Below are positions 14,491-21,678 of a stretch of 21,678 bases of DNA, one piece after another. A model generated the notes under the pieces. It had not been told where the DNA came from and made no database searches. It saw nothing but the letters and a program-made list of their open reading frames with translations. The DNA is taken from the NCBI GenBank assembly GCA_964493425.1, contig CAZBMW010000030.1, positions 1 through 21,678 on the forward strand, given 5' to 3'. The translations under genes and the position numbers were made by a program. The stretch is from CAYLMG01 sp964493425 (GTDB taxonomy: Bacteria > Planctomycetota > Phycisphaerae > Sedimentisphaerales > Anaerobacaceae). Position 1 is the first letter of the stretch. Each line of letters starts with the position of its first letter.

Positions 14491-15147
14491 TCACAATTTT
14501 CTTACAAGCCCTATCACCACGGCTTCAATCCGGCAGTTCTCCGAGTATATTGGCTGATACTCGTCGTTGGATGGTTGTAGCCTGGCCTGGTTTTTTTCCT
14601 TATAGAATCTTTTAACTGTTGCATTTTCTCCATCAACTATTGCCACCACGAGCTGCCCATCGTCAGCAACACTGCCTTTGCGGCAAATCACATAGTCGTC
14701 GTCGCATATCCCGTCGCCTGCCATACTGTCGCCCTGAACTTTGAGGGCAAATATTTTTTCTGTATTTCCAAAACAGCCCTCAAGCGATAACCTTTCTTTA
14801 TTTTCAATTGCTTCAATCGGTAATCCCGCAGCGACTCTGCCCGCAAGAGCGATACCCTCCGATTTTGGGATTGAAAGATTTGACCGTTGGAGTGCTGAAA
14901 GAGACGGCAGCTTATGCGCTTCTGAGCTCAGCTCCAAAGAGCGAGCTCTGCCTGTGCCATTTGAAAGATACCCTTTTTTTCGAAGCTCTTCGATGTGCTC
15001 GAACGTTGTGCTTCGGCTTATGCCCAGCTCGCTCGCCAGCTCCCCAATCGTCGGCAAATAAAAGTTGTTGTCCTGAAACCTTTTTATCAGACAAAGAAGC
15101 TGAATTTGTCTCGGAGTGAGATTGTTTTTTGATTTTAGGTTTTGCAA
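14491..15147 (-). CDS. lexA: LexA repressor
   Basis: LexA represses DNA-damage genes until RecA filaments trigger self-cleavage. The 218 residues have the family layout: winged helix at 1-70 (LTPRQIQLL, then LGISRSTTFEHIEEL as recognition region), cleavage site Ala107-Gly108 in GRVAAG, Ser141 in GDSMAG and Lys179 in ATVKRF. The start is TTG at 15147, supported by AAAGGA six to seven bases upstream and by the position of LTPRQ; no nearby ATG fits. No promoter is evident directly before it, so it may be transcribed from beyond the ORF at 15400. A palindrome at 15400-15415 is a candidate site for autoregulation. The N-terminal linker between HTH and cleavage site is slightly long. Confidence 0.93.
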   Translation of the reverse strand: MQNLKSKNNLTPRQIQLLCLIKRFQDNNFYLPTIGELASELGISRSTTFEHIEELRKKGYLSNGTGRARSLELSSEAHKLPSLSALQRSNLSIPKSEGIALAGRVAAGLPIEAIENKERLSLEGCFGNTEKIFALKVQGDSMAGDGICDDDYVICRKGSVADDGQLVVAIVDGENATVKRFYKEKNQARLQPSNDEYQPIYSENCRIEAVVIGLVRKL

Positions 15148-15400
15148 TTATTGTCCTTTCATTCTGCGTTTTTTGCAAAATGGTAGCCCCAGCATCGGCA
15201 AAAGTTACCCTTACATCCGGCCGGCTTTGAATAACGCCCGAAATGATTTGACTCAAACGCTCTATGATTTTTGTGAGGTTACTTTCGTAAGATTGCGGAT
15301 AGTTCTCGCCGCTGCCCTTCGGCCAGTAGCTGACAAAATCACCGCCCGGGCCGAACCTGCATAAAGGAATATCACCAAAATCTTCTTTGTACCGTCTCAT
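14912..15400 (-). CDS. Uncharacterised ORF overlapping the 5' third of lexA in another frame
   Basis: The frame is open for 162 codons from an ATG at 15400 with AAAGG seven bases upstream. The first 84 or so codons lie before lexA and read like a real soluble protein (a segment with CRFGPGGDFVSYW and then NLTKIIERLSQIISGVI). The rest overlaps lexA by 236 bases in a different frame and has a basic, low-complexity composition typical of a shadow. It may be a short gene whose stop was lost, a frameshifted N-terminal extension of lexA, or a non-coding frame. I do not recognise it. If translated, its ribosomes would run through the lexA start. Confidence 0.35.
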   Translation of the reverse strand: MRRYKEDFGDIPLCRFGPGGDFVSYWPKGSGENYPQSYESNLTKIIERLSQIISGVIQSRPDVRVTFADAGATILQKTQNERTIIAKPKIKKQSHSETNSASLSDKKVSGQQLLFADDWGAGERAGHKPKHNVRAHRRASKKRVSFKWHRQSSLFGAELRSA

Positions 15401-15415
15401 CGAAAAACCTTTCGA
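15400..15415. promoter_or_regulatory. Perfect palindrome upstream of lexA, possible LexA box
   Basis: TCGAAA and TTTCGA are 6-base arms around AACC. The shape (arm, 4-base spacer, arm) equals that of the Gram-positive LexA box CGAAC-N4-GTTCG, with one symmetric change in each arm. It overlaps the start codon of the 15400 ORF. Part of it (CGAAAAACC) recurs in direct order at 15470-15478. Confidence 0.35.
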
Positions 15416-15494
15416 GCTAACTTGAAATTACCAATTCCTTCTGCAGATATTTGTATCGGCAAAGCCAGCCGAAAAACCCTAACAGAAACCGAAC

Positions 15495-15531
15495 AAAAAA
15501 TGCGGACTTGAAAATATTTTTTCAAGCCCGC
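15495..15531 (-). terminator. Intrinsic terminator of the DUF4139-peptidase operon
   Basis: On the minus strand a 13-bp stem with one mismatch (arms 15519-15531 and 15502-15514, 4-base loop) is followed by A and six T residues (15495-15500). It lies about 90 bases after the stop of the last gene of the operon. Confidence 0.8.
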
Positions 15532-15620
15532 AATAAATCTGCTGAAACCAGCAATAATATGGGACGCTGAAGACGAATTCGCCTTCAAATCACTATAAAT
15601 TTATTCTTTCGCCGATACAT

Positions 15621-16961
15621 TTACTGTTTCCAGTCCTGCTCTCTTGAGCCGTGATATGTTCTCACTGTATATTCGAATGTCTTTTTAGCTTCCGGCTTGA
15701 GGTTAACGGTGAACTTAACGGTATCCAAGTCTTCTTTTTCGAACCTGTCGAAATCGCCTTTTTTCGAGATGTCCCAGTATTGTGTCGGGAAGTTCCTTTT
15801 TATCTCAACCTTAACCGGAATATCACGCGTGTTGCGTGCTTCGATGGTATAAGTGCGAACCTCGTCCCAGCCGGAAATGTTCCTGCCTGGACTTTCAAAC
15901 TCATAATTTTCCGTTTTGAAATCCATCAGTTTCGGCTCGACCACGACATCCGCAACAGCTCCGAGATTCAATTCAACTTCCTCATCAACAGGTATATACT
16001 TAAAAGCAGATTGACCGGTATATGATAGATGGCCAGCTTCATCGACATCGCGATAAACCTTCAGCATCCCGCCTGGTATCGGCGTGTCGCCTAACTTGTG
16101 TTTTTCGTCGTTTGCGAAACTTAGAAACCGCACAACAGAACCGCCATAGCGTTCCTGCTCAAATTTGTAAAGATTAACAACCGGCACCTCATCGACATCA
16201 AAGCTAATCAGCCTTTTCGACCAACCGGTCTCAATGGTCTCAGTTCCCTCAATCGTATAAAGAAAATACTCACTCAATCCCTCTTTTCTGATTTCTTTAA
16301 TTTCCTCTTCATACACACCGGCTGCCCGGTCGACCGCTTTAAGTACCACTCTGGCCGCTTCAACTTGTGGCACTGGTACGCCTAATGTTATCGGTCCTCC
16401 CGGCCGGCCGTAAGGCCACTGCCGCCTTGCAAGCTCTGCTATTTCGTCGAGTATATGTACCTTGCCCACTATCAGTCGTGTCTGTGCGTTCTCGTAATCT
16501 TCGCCGCTGTTATTTGTTACCCGCACATAGCCCTGCAGCCGCATCGTTTTCTCATCTCCGGTTAATGTTCCCATATAGAACGCTCGCCAGCTCAGTCCCG
16601 AAGTCAGATACGTAATCTCAACAGGCACCTTGCCGTTGATACCGCTGCTAATGTTCCAAAGTCCCAGGTTCTGAACCCTCGGCGGATACGTCAAATCCGC
16701 AATATCGATTCTGTCGGCATTTGCCTTCGGCAGCATCTCCAGGCTCGTTGGGTCGATCAGCGTATTCGCCCAAGAAAACTGCAGCTTGTTAGCGCCTTGC
16801 TTGACGGTCAAAGCTCTGCTCTCCCGCACCAATGTCATATCCGCAGAATTGTAAATAGTCAGTTGAACCGTATCCCGGCTGGGCAATGTCACCAAATCAA
16901 CCTTGCCATAAGCGGTACAGCCCATTGCAGCGATTATTAATAAAATGAATATGCGTTTCAT
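15621..16961 (-). CDS. Secreted DUF4139 protein, paralog 1
   Basis: The 446-residue protein starts with a Sec-type signal (MKRIFILLIIAAMGCTAYG, probable cut near residue 19) and is otherwise hydrophilic and beta-rich, like the DUF4139 (mucoidy inhibitor A-like) proteins. Their function is not established. It is a close paralog of the protein at 19562-20908: in the first 188 residues I count about 24 differences after the signal, roughly 85% identity by eye. Residues 189-226 are unrelated between the two, and similarity resumes at EGLSEYFLYTIEGTET. It is the last gene of a four-gene operon, 30 bases after the previous stop, and is followed by a strong terminator. Confidence 0.85.
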   Translation of the reverse strand: MKRIFILLIIAAMGCTAYGKVDLVTLPSRDTVQLTIYNSADMTLVRESRALTVKQGANKLQFSWANTLIDPTSLEMLPKANADRIDIADLTYPPRVQNLGLWNISSGINGKVPVEITYLTSGLSWRAFYMGTLTGDEKTMRLQGYVRVTNNSGEDYENAQTRLIVGKVHILDEIAELARRQWPYGRPGGPITLGVPVPQVEAARVVLKAVDRAAGVYEEEIKEIRKEGLSEYFLYTIEGTETIETGWSKRLISFDVDEVPVVNLYKFEQERYGGSVVRFLSFANDEKHKLGDTPIPGGMLKVYRDVDEAGHLSYTGQSAFKYIPVDEEVELNLGAVADVVVEPKLMDFKTENYEFESPGRNISGWDEVRTYTIEARNTRDIPVKVEIKRNFPTQYWDISKKGDFDRFEKEDLDTVKFTVNLKPEAKKTFEYTVRTYHGSREQDWKQ

Positions 16962-16991
16962 TTTTATCTCTCCTAAAGTTTTTTCGCCTTG

Positions 16992-18179
16992 TTATCTGCC
17001 GTAAAACTGCACATCCGGAATCTGCACGCCGGGCCTGATGTTCCTGCGGCGATATTGCATCTTAATCTCTTTTACCGCAGGACCGCCCTTGCCTCTGGCA
17101 GGCAGCTTAATCTCGAACTCAAGCGTATTAGCGTCCTTTTTTACGTAATCATCCGGACTGCAATTTTCCATTTCCCACTGACCCGGTATATGCTCTATCA
17201 CGGTCAGAACAGCCGGGCTGTCCTTGAAGTTTTCAATCTTCGCGACAATCTCCTCATCGGTGTCGTAGAGTATGATATTGTTACTGTTGTTTCTTTTGAT
17301 ATTTATCTGCTGCTCCTTCATCTTTCGCTGAGTAACAACGATATCCCTGCTGTCACCGATATATAGCTCTGTCTTTTCGCCTACGGGCACTAATCCTGTA
17401 ACATCTTCGCCCAGAAAGATTGTGCTTTCGTGGCCGTCATCCTGAAAGATTCTGGCCTTGCCTCCCCATAGTGCAAATTTGCCAAGCCCGTTCTTTGTAT
17501 CGTTTACGATGCGATAGCTTACAGGAATACCGACGTTTTGATTTTCGAGCTGCTGCGGGTCCCAGGGCAGTTTGGCTGCATCGAATGTCCACACCTTTGT
17601 AACTGGAACCCTTTCGGCCTCGAAAAACAACATCTGTTTCGTTTCCTCGTGCTGTATCCCCCGCTCGAATGCCTCGCCGTAATCGAGCTGGACATTGGCC
17701 ATATCGAAGTCCTCGCCTGAAAAGTTACGCAGCACCAAGAAACTCTTCAAATCGATATCCGTCTCAGCCTTGTCTGCAATCGCCTTATAGGTTATCAGCC
17801 GGTCGATATTCATTAACAGATAGCTTATGCGAACTCGCTCGGCATAGTCACTATCGCTGCTTATCTCCCAGACGAGCGCAGCTTCGTTCGGCGGATAGCT
17901 TACATTCAAAAGTTTGACTTTATCGGGATGGTCGAGCACGGCAAGCCGGATGGAATCGGCGTCAATGCTCACCGCCTTCCAGGAAAAATCAACTTTGTTT
18001 ATTCCTTTCTGAAGTGTCAGGACTCTTTCTTCTTCTATCAGCGTAGCCTGCGGATTGTCCAGGCGAATTACCGTCGCCGCCCGCTCAGGAAGCGCCACTA
18101 ACTTAATCCTCGCCTGCGCGACGCCGCTGAGCGCCAGGCAAATTAGTATCACTGTTAATATTTTCTTTTTACATCTCAT
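16992..18179 (-). CDS. Secreted DUF4139-like protein, diverged paralog
   Basis: This 395-residue protein has a signal peptide (MRCKKKILTVILICLALSGV, cut near AQA, residue 23). Its order of motifs follows the two close DUF4139 paralogs: an N-terminal LIEEERVLTLQKGINKVDFSW matching their LVRES...LT.K.GANKLQFSW, a VSYPPN block matching LTYPPR, then NFSGEDF matching NNSGEDY. It is otherwise much diverged, so it is an older relative rather than a recent copy. It lacks their variable middle segment as such. It lies third in the operon, 38 bases after the metallopeptidase-like gene. Function unknown; probably periplasmic or cell-surface. Confidence 0.8.
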   Translation of the reverse strand: MRCKKKILTVILICLALSGVAQARIKLVALPERAATVIRLDNPQATLIEEERVLTLQKGINKVDFSWKAVSIDADSIRLAVLDHPDKVKLLNVSYPPNEAALVWEISSDSDYAERVRISYLLMNIDRLITYKAIADKAETDIDLKSFLVLRNFSGEDFDMANVQLDYGEAFERGIQHEETKQMLFFEAERVPVTKVWTFDAAKLPWDPQQLENQNVGIPVSYRIVNDTKNGLGKFALWGGKARIFQDDGHESTIFLGEDVTGLVPVGEKTELYIGDSRDIVVTQRKMKEQQINIKRNNSNNIILYDTDEEIVAKIENFKDSPAVLTVIEHIPGQWEMENCSPDDYVKKDANTLEFEIKLPARGKGGPAVKEIKMQYRRRNIRPGVQIPDVQFYGR

Positions 18180-18217
18180 AATCTATTCTCCTTACAATTA
18201 TCGTTATCGTTCTTTAC

Positions 18218-19525
18218 TCATTTTTTATCATACGATTTCAGTGCGTTAGAGCCTTTAAGCTGGTCCACTTTGGCTCTGATTAACCAATCGCCTTCGCTGA
18301 AGCTGTTAAAATCCCCGCCGGGAAGACCCGTGAATGAGTTACCGCTGCCTTCGGCATCGAAGCCGACATAGACACCTTTTGCCCCCGTAGGATTAAATCC
18401 GACACAAATGATAAATTCCGATGGAACATTGGTAGGCTCTACCGGCATACTTACCCGCCTGGGATTACCTCTTTTGAATCTTGCATACGGCTGGGGAAAA
18501 TCTGCTATTACCTTGAAGTCCTTATCGCACAGCCATATATGGAAATCTTCCTTTGGCGCTTGGGGGTAACCGTAACGGGAGCCGTAGATTTGCACCGATG
18601 TTATATACCAATCGCTTCCCGGAATATTGAATTTCACCGCGTGACCGCCGCCCGCTATTGAACTTTTACTTACCTGTCTGCCATCATCGAAATATAAATC
18701 CATCGGTTCCTGAGCCAGCTCAGTGCGTTTGACCGTTTTGGCTTTGAATTCGCTTGACGGCCTCTTGAAAACCAGTATTGGCTCGGCACTATTCCACCAA
18801 GTGTTCAGGTGCTCATCCTCTTTTGTCTCCAATAGTGCCTTCCGCAGTGCCGCTCCCGGGTCCGCAGGGTCGATTTCTGCTTTCGACCAAGCCTTAAAAA
18901 CCTTGACAATATCTTTGTCACCTACTATTTCGACAAGCTCTTTCCACAATCCTGCCGCTTTTACTATCCCGCTCGCATTCGCATCGGCAAGCTGATTATT
19001 AAGCCTCGCCGTCCCGTCAGCCAAGTAATGATACCTGTCGGGCCAGAGCTCACCTTTGTATTTTTCATAGACACCATCAACTATCCTCGAGCCGAGATAA
19101 TGTGCCCAGCCTTCTGCTGCGGCTGATCTCATCCAGCTGTGGTCCTTGATAATACGGTACATCGCCAGATGGCCTGTTTCGTGACAAATCCCGTAGATAT
19201 GAAATATCCCGCTTTCCTGCGGCTTTTTCAAATCGCTTTCTCCGCGAATGGTCAGGTACATCATGTCCTGGCCGTCGGTGAATAATCTGACTCGTTGTTT
19301 TGCATCGCAGATGATATCAACTTTAATTGTCTGCGGCATATCGAAACCGAATTGCTTGGCCGCAATCGCTCTGGCAGTCTCAGCGGTTTTGCCTATTGCC
19401 TCGGCGTATATCTGCTCAATACCCTCGTACGTCACAACGGCGTTATCCAGCCGATAAACTTGTCCATCAGCAAAAACAAAACTGCAAAACATCGAAATAA
19501 AAATAATTATTGCTAACCTTTTCAT
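18218..19525 (-). CDS. Secreted metallopeptidase-like protein with HExGH motif and C-terminal beta domain
   Basis: The 435 residues begin with a signal peptide (MKRLAIIIFISMFCSFVFA, residues 1-19). HETGH at 115-119 followed by Glu138 (AAEGWAHYLG) has the ligand set and spacing of a gluzincin zinc peptidase. Residues about 275-425 form a second domain rich in Gly, aromatic and beta-prone segments (FDDGRQVSKSSIAGGGHAV, then GSDWYITSVQIYG), which looks like a jelly-roll or adhesion module. The family is not one I can name. It is second in the operon, between DUF4139 paralogs, 36 bases after the first and 38 before the third gene, which suggests processing of, or cooperation with, those proteins. 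Activity itself is an inference from the motif. Confidence 0.78.
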   Translation of the reverse strand: MKRLAIIIFISMFCSFVFADGQVYRLDNAVVTYEGIEQIYAEAIGKTAETARAIAAKQFGFDMPQTIKVDIICDAKQRVRLFTDGQDMMYLTIRGESDLKKPQESGIFHIYGICHETGHLAMYRIIKDHSWMRSAAAEGWAHYLGSRIVDGVYEKYKGELWPDRYHYLADGTARLNNQLADANASGIVKAAGLWKELVEIVGDKDIVKVFKAWSKAEIDPADPGAALRKALLETKEDEHLNTWWNSAEPILVFKRPSSEFKAKTVKRTELAQEPMDLYFDDGRQVSKSSIAGGGHAVKFNIPGSDWYITSVQIYGSRYGYPQAPKEDFHIWLCDKDFKVIADFPQPYARFKRGNPRRVSMPVEPTNVPSEFIICVGFNPTGAKGVYVGFDAEGSGNSFTGLPGGDFNSFSEGDWLIRAKVDQLKGSNALKSYDKK

Positions 19526-19561
19526 TTTTATCTCCTTAATTTACCCTTCGTATTCATACAT

Positions 19562-20908
19562 TCAATTATTCCAGTCTTCCTGCCGGATGCCGTGGTAAGT
19601 CCTGAGTGTGTATTCAAACTCCTTCTTTGTTTCCGGCTTAAGCTCAACTGTGAACTTCACCGTATCCAAATCCTCTTTCTCGAAACTGTCAAAATCGCCT
19701 TTTTGGGTGATATCCCAGTATTGGCTGGCGAAGTTTCTTTTAATCTCGACCTTAACAGGTATGTCCCTCGTATTGCGAACTTCGATATTATACGTTCGCA
19801 CCTCGTCCCATCCGACAATATTTCTTTTATTATCGAATCTGAAATTCTCCGTCGAAAACTCTATCAGTTTGGGCTCAACCACGACATTTTCTACAGGCCC
19901 GAGATTCAGCTCAACTTCCTCGTCCACGGGTATATACTTAAAGGCTGATTGTCCCGCATATGATAGATGCCCTGCATCGTCGACTCTTCGGTAAACCTTC
20001 AATGTCCCTCCGGGTATGGGCGTCTCACCGAGCTTGTGCTTTTGGTCGTTCTTAAAACTTAGAAACCTGATAACCGAATTGCCGTAGCGCTGCTGCTCAT
20101 ATTTATAAAGATTAACAACCGGTACATCATCTGCCGTAAAACTTATCAGCCTTTTTGACCAGCCGGTTCCTATCGTCTCTGTCCCCTCGATTGTATAAAG
20201 AAAATACTCACTCAGGCCTTCCTTGGTAACTACTTTTTGTCTCAATTCATCTCCTTTTGTGGATAAACTATAGTATTTTTGCACTGCAATCCCTCGCATC
20301 CTACGGAGTTTCTCTTTTTCATTTGAGGATAAAAGGAAAAACTCTCCCGGCCGGCCATAAGGCCACTGCCGTCTGGCAAGCTCAGCGATTTCGTCGAGTA
20401 AATGCACCTTGCCCACGATGAGTCGTATCCGGGCATTTTTGTAGTCTTCACCGCTGTTATTTGTCACCCGAACGTAACCATTGAGCTGCATCGTTTTTTC
20501 ATCTTCGGATAATGTCCCCATATAAAATGCCCGCCAGGAAAGGCCGCTGGTAAAATATACAATCTCCACGGGTACCTTGCCACTCAAACCACTCTTAATA
20601 TTCCATAGACCGAGATTCCTTACCCGGGGCGGATAGGTCAAATCGGCGATTTCGATTTTATCAGCGTTTTCTTTAGGCGACATTTCAAGACTGGTCGGGT
20701 CTATCAATGTATCAACCCAAGAGAACTGCAGCTTGTTCGCACCTTCTTTCAAGGTAAGGGACCTGCTTTCGCGGACTAAAGTTAAGTCGGCTGAATTATA
20801 GATAGTTAATTGAACGGTATCCCTGCTCGGCAACGTTACTAAATCAACCTTGCCAAAAGAGACAGAAGATATTGAAAGAGCTAACAGCAGGATTAATATT
20901 CGTTTCAT
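19562..20908 (-). CDS. Secreted DUF4139 protein, paralog 2 (first gene of the operon)
   Basis: I start at ATG 20908 (448 residues) because it gives a clean signal peptide (MKRILILLLALSISSVSFG, residues 1-19); the open frame runs back to a TTG at 20968, but the extra 20 residues would bury the signal. The mature part is close to the paralog at 15621-16961 on both sides of a variable segment at about 189-229, where it is charged (EKEKLRRMRG) instead of the Val/Ala/Pro-rich sequence of the other copy. Ribosome site GGAA lies rather far (about 11 bases) from the ATG. It is the leading gene of the four-gene unit. Function unknown. Confidence 0.85.
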   Translation of the reverse strand: MKRILILLLALSISSVSFGKVDLVTLPSRDTVQLTIYNSADLTLVRESRSLTLKEGANKLQFSWVDTLIDPTSLEMSPKENADKIEIADLTYPPRVRNLGLWNIKSGLSGKVPVEIVYFTSGLSWRAFYMGTLSEDEKTMQLNGYVRVTNNSGEDYKNARIRLIVGKVHLLDEIAELARRQWPYGRPGEFFLLSSNEKEKLRRMRGIAVQKYYSLSTKGDELRQKVVTKEGLSEYFLYTIEGTETIGTGWSKRLISFTADDVPVVNLYKYEQQRYGNSVIRFLSFKNDQKHKLGETPIPGGTLKVYRRVDDAGHLSYAGQSAFKYIPVDEEVELNLGPVENVVVEPKLIEFSTENFRFDNKRNIVGWDEVRTYNIEVRNTRDIPVKVEIKRNFASQYWDITQKGDFDSFEKEDLDTVKFTVELKPETKKEFEYTLRTYHGIRQEDWNN

Positions 20909-20991
20909 ATTATAATCATTCCAAATCATTTTGATATAATTGTTGGCTTTGTATAGCGGATAGTGCAATATCTTAGATTGCAGCTTCGTCG

Positions 20992-20997
20992 ATTATA
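20992..20997 (-). promoter_or_regulatory. Possible -10 element of the DUF4139 operon
   Basis: TATAAT on the minus strand lies about 85 bases before the first gene. No good -35 stands upstream, so a non-standard or activated promoter is possible. Confidence 0.35.
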
Positions 20998-21093
20998 CCG
21001 GCAAAAACAGCCTCCTTATCCTAATAGGGCAAAGACGTTTTGTTCAAGTAAATGTTTTGTAAAATCCGAAAATTCTCACCAAAGATAATGGAG

Positions 21094-21143
21094 CTATCTG
21101 TGCTCTGTCTGCTGTGGCCCGCGACGGCCCGGACGAAAGATAG
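21094..21143. other. GC-rich structured stretch in an AT-rich gap
   Basis: CTATCT (21094-21099) and AGATAG (21138-21143) enclose about 38 bases with repeated GGCC and GGGCC-type blocks that can fold internally. It is not coding as far as I can see. It lies between the GH51 terminator and the DUF4139 operon promoter. Confidence 0.3.
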
Positions 21144-21154
21144 AAAACATATTG

Positions 21155-21192
21155 TAAAATTCGGCGTAGAGGCTAAGGCCTCTACGCCGAAT
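21155..21192 (-). terminator. Terminator of the GH51 gene
   Basis: Two perfect 15-base arms, ATTCGGCGTAGAGGC (21159-21173) and GCCTCTACGCCGAAT (21178-21192), flank a 4-base loop. On the minus strand they are followed by TTTT-like sequence, 26 bases after the GH51 stop. The long perfect stem is its strongest feature; the T tract is short. Confidence 0.7.
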
Positions 21193-21218
21193 CAGTTAAA
21201 CTATAGACTATTATTCAA

Positions 21219-21678
21219 CTATTCAACCGTCAACACGACGACCGATTTAGCCGGCAGTGTCGCCAGAATTTTGCCGTCCTTGATTTCAGCGTTTTTGAAC
21301 TCGGCCGACTGTATCGCGTTGGGCTTTTCAAATGTGTTATGTGCGTTCATCGCTTCTGCCGTCAGGATGCGACCGCTGACCTTCCTGGCCGAAGCGCCTT
21401 TCAGCTCACATTCGAGCGCGGCGGACGTCTTGGGGTCGAGATTGCAGATAGAAATATGAACCACACCTTCTTTGTCTTTAGAGGCTGACACATTCAGGGC
21501 CGGCAGAATCTCATTGTTCGATTTATATGCGTTGCACTCCAAACGACTGGGCAGCAAAGTTGCGTCCTGATGCACCTTGTACATCTCAAAGACATAATAC
21601 GTGGGCGTGACAATCATTTTTTCGCCTTTGGTCAGCACCATTGCCTGAAGCACATTGTTTATCTGAGCAATGCAGGCC
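21219..21678 (-). CDS. Alpha-L-arabinofuranosidase, GH51 family, C-terminal part (5' end outside the window)
   Basis: The frame is open to the window edge and ends at 21219, giving about 152 residues. The sequence AQINNVLQAMVLTKG, then TPTYYVFEMYKVHQDA, is characteristic of the end of the catalytic domain in GH51 arabinofuranosidases, and the rest matches the C-terminal beta domain (LNVSASKDKEGVVHISICN, and the final LPAKSVVVLTVE). Such enzymes release arabinose from arabinan and arabinoxylan. A GTG at 21653 within the frame is not the true start. The gene is followed by a long-stem terminator and is not part of the DUF4139 operon. Confidence 0.9.
   Translation of the reverse strand, partial: ACIAQINNVLQAMVLTKGEKMIVTPTYYVFEMYKVHQDATLLPSRLECNAYKSNNEILPALNVSASKDKEGVVHISICNLDPKTSAALECELKGASARKVSGRILTAEAMNAHNTFEKPNAIQSAEFKNAEIKDGKILATLPAKSVVVLTVE

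Noticed and set aside
15397..15588. Open frame of 63 codons on the minus strand
   Set aside because: It runs through the operon terminator hairpin and lacks a ribosome site; likely chance.
1..21678. CRISPR arrays, tRNA or rRNA genes, insertion sequences
   Set aside because: I saw no regularly spaced repeats, cloverleaf-like sequences, rRNA signatures or transposase motifs.

Overview
The window looks like an ordinary bacterial chromosome segment, moderately AT-rich, with well-spaced housekeeping genes and no sign of phage or plasmid backbone. The mix suggests a member of the Planctomycetota, perhaps the Phycisphaerae: an McsA/McsB pair, a membrane PIN-TRAM protein, a bacterial-type AspRS with non-discriminating residues, a GH51 arabinofuranosidase, and several secreted DUF4139-like proteins. 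This assignment is an inference from gene content, not from a marker gene. No rRNA, tRNA, CRISPR array or insertion sequence was found.

Layout. Positions 1-6470 are all on the minus strand: mcsB (cut by the window edge) and mcsA behind a consensus promoter; a QueD/PTPS-family gene and coaD behind a second strong promoter; then aspS followed by an overlapping membrane histidine kinase with a c-type heme motif. Positions 6471-7268 hold no protein gene. On the plus strand they carry two similar hairpin-terminator units with pyrimidine-rich loops, each just downstream of a -10 element, and a third strong terminator. Positions 7269-8954 encode a lipoprotein zinc peptidase (minus). A 58-codon charged protein (9208-9384, minus) is divergent from an XRE-S24 repressor (9504, plus), which is followed by a hotdog thioesterase and a YacL-like PIN-TRAM protein. 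ispG (minus) converges on the latter and is divergent from a membrane-anchored alpha/beta hydrolase. lexA (minus) follows, with an overlapping upstream ORF of uncertain status. Positions 15621-20908 form a minus-strand operon of four secreted proteins: DUF4139 protein, HExGH metallopeptidase-like protein, diverged DUF4139-like protein, and a second close DUF4139 paralog, ending in a clear terminator. The right edge is the C-terminus of a GH51 arabinofuranosidase (minus) with its own long hairpin terminator.

How the parts fit. mcsAB suggests arginine-phosphate marking of damaged proteins for Clp proteolysis. LexA and the XRE-S24 protein are two separate self-cleaving-type regulators. The four-gene secreted operon looks like one envelope or periplasmic system of unknown purpose. 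The most unusual signal is the pair of small RNA-like units at 6889-7134: their loops carry anti-Shine-Dalgarno-like CCTCC runs, and the first contains exactly the CCTCCTCCC motif that characterises the alphaproteobacterial CcsR/'cuckoo' small RNAs.
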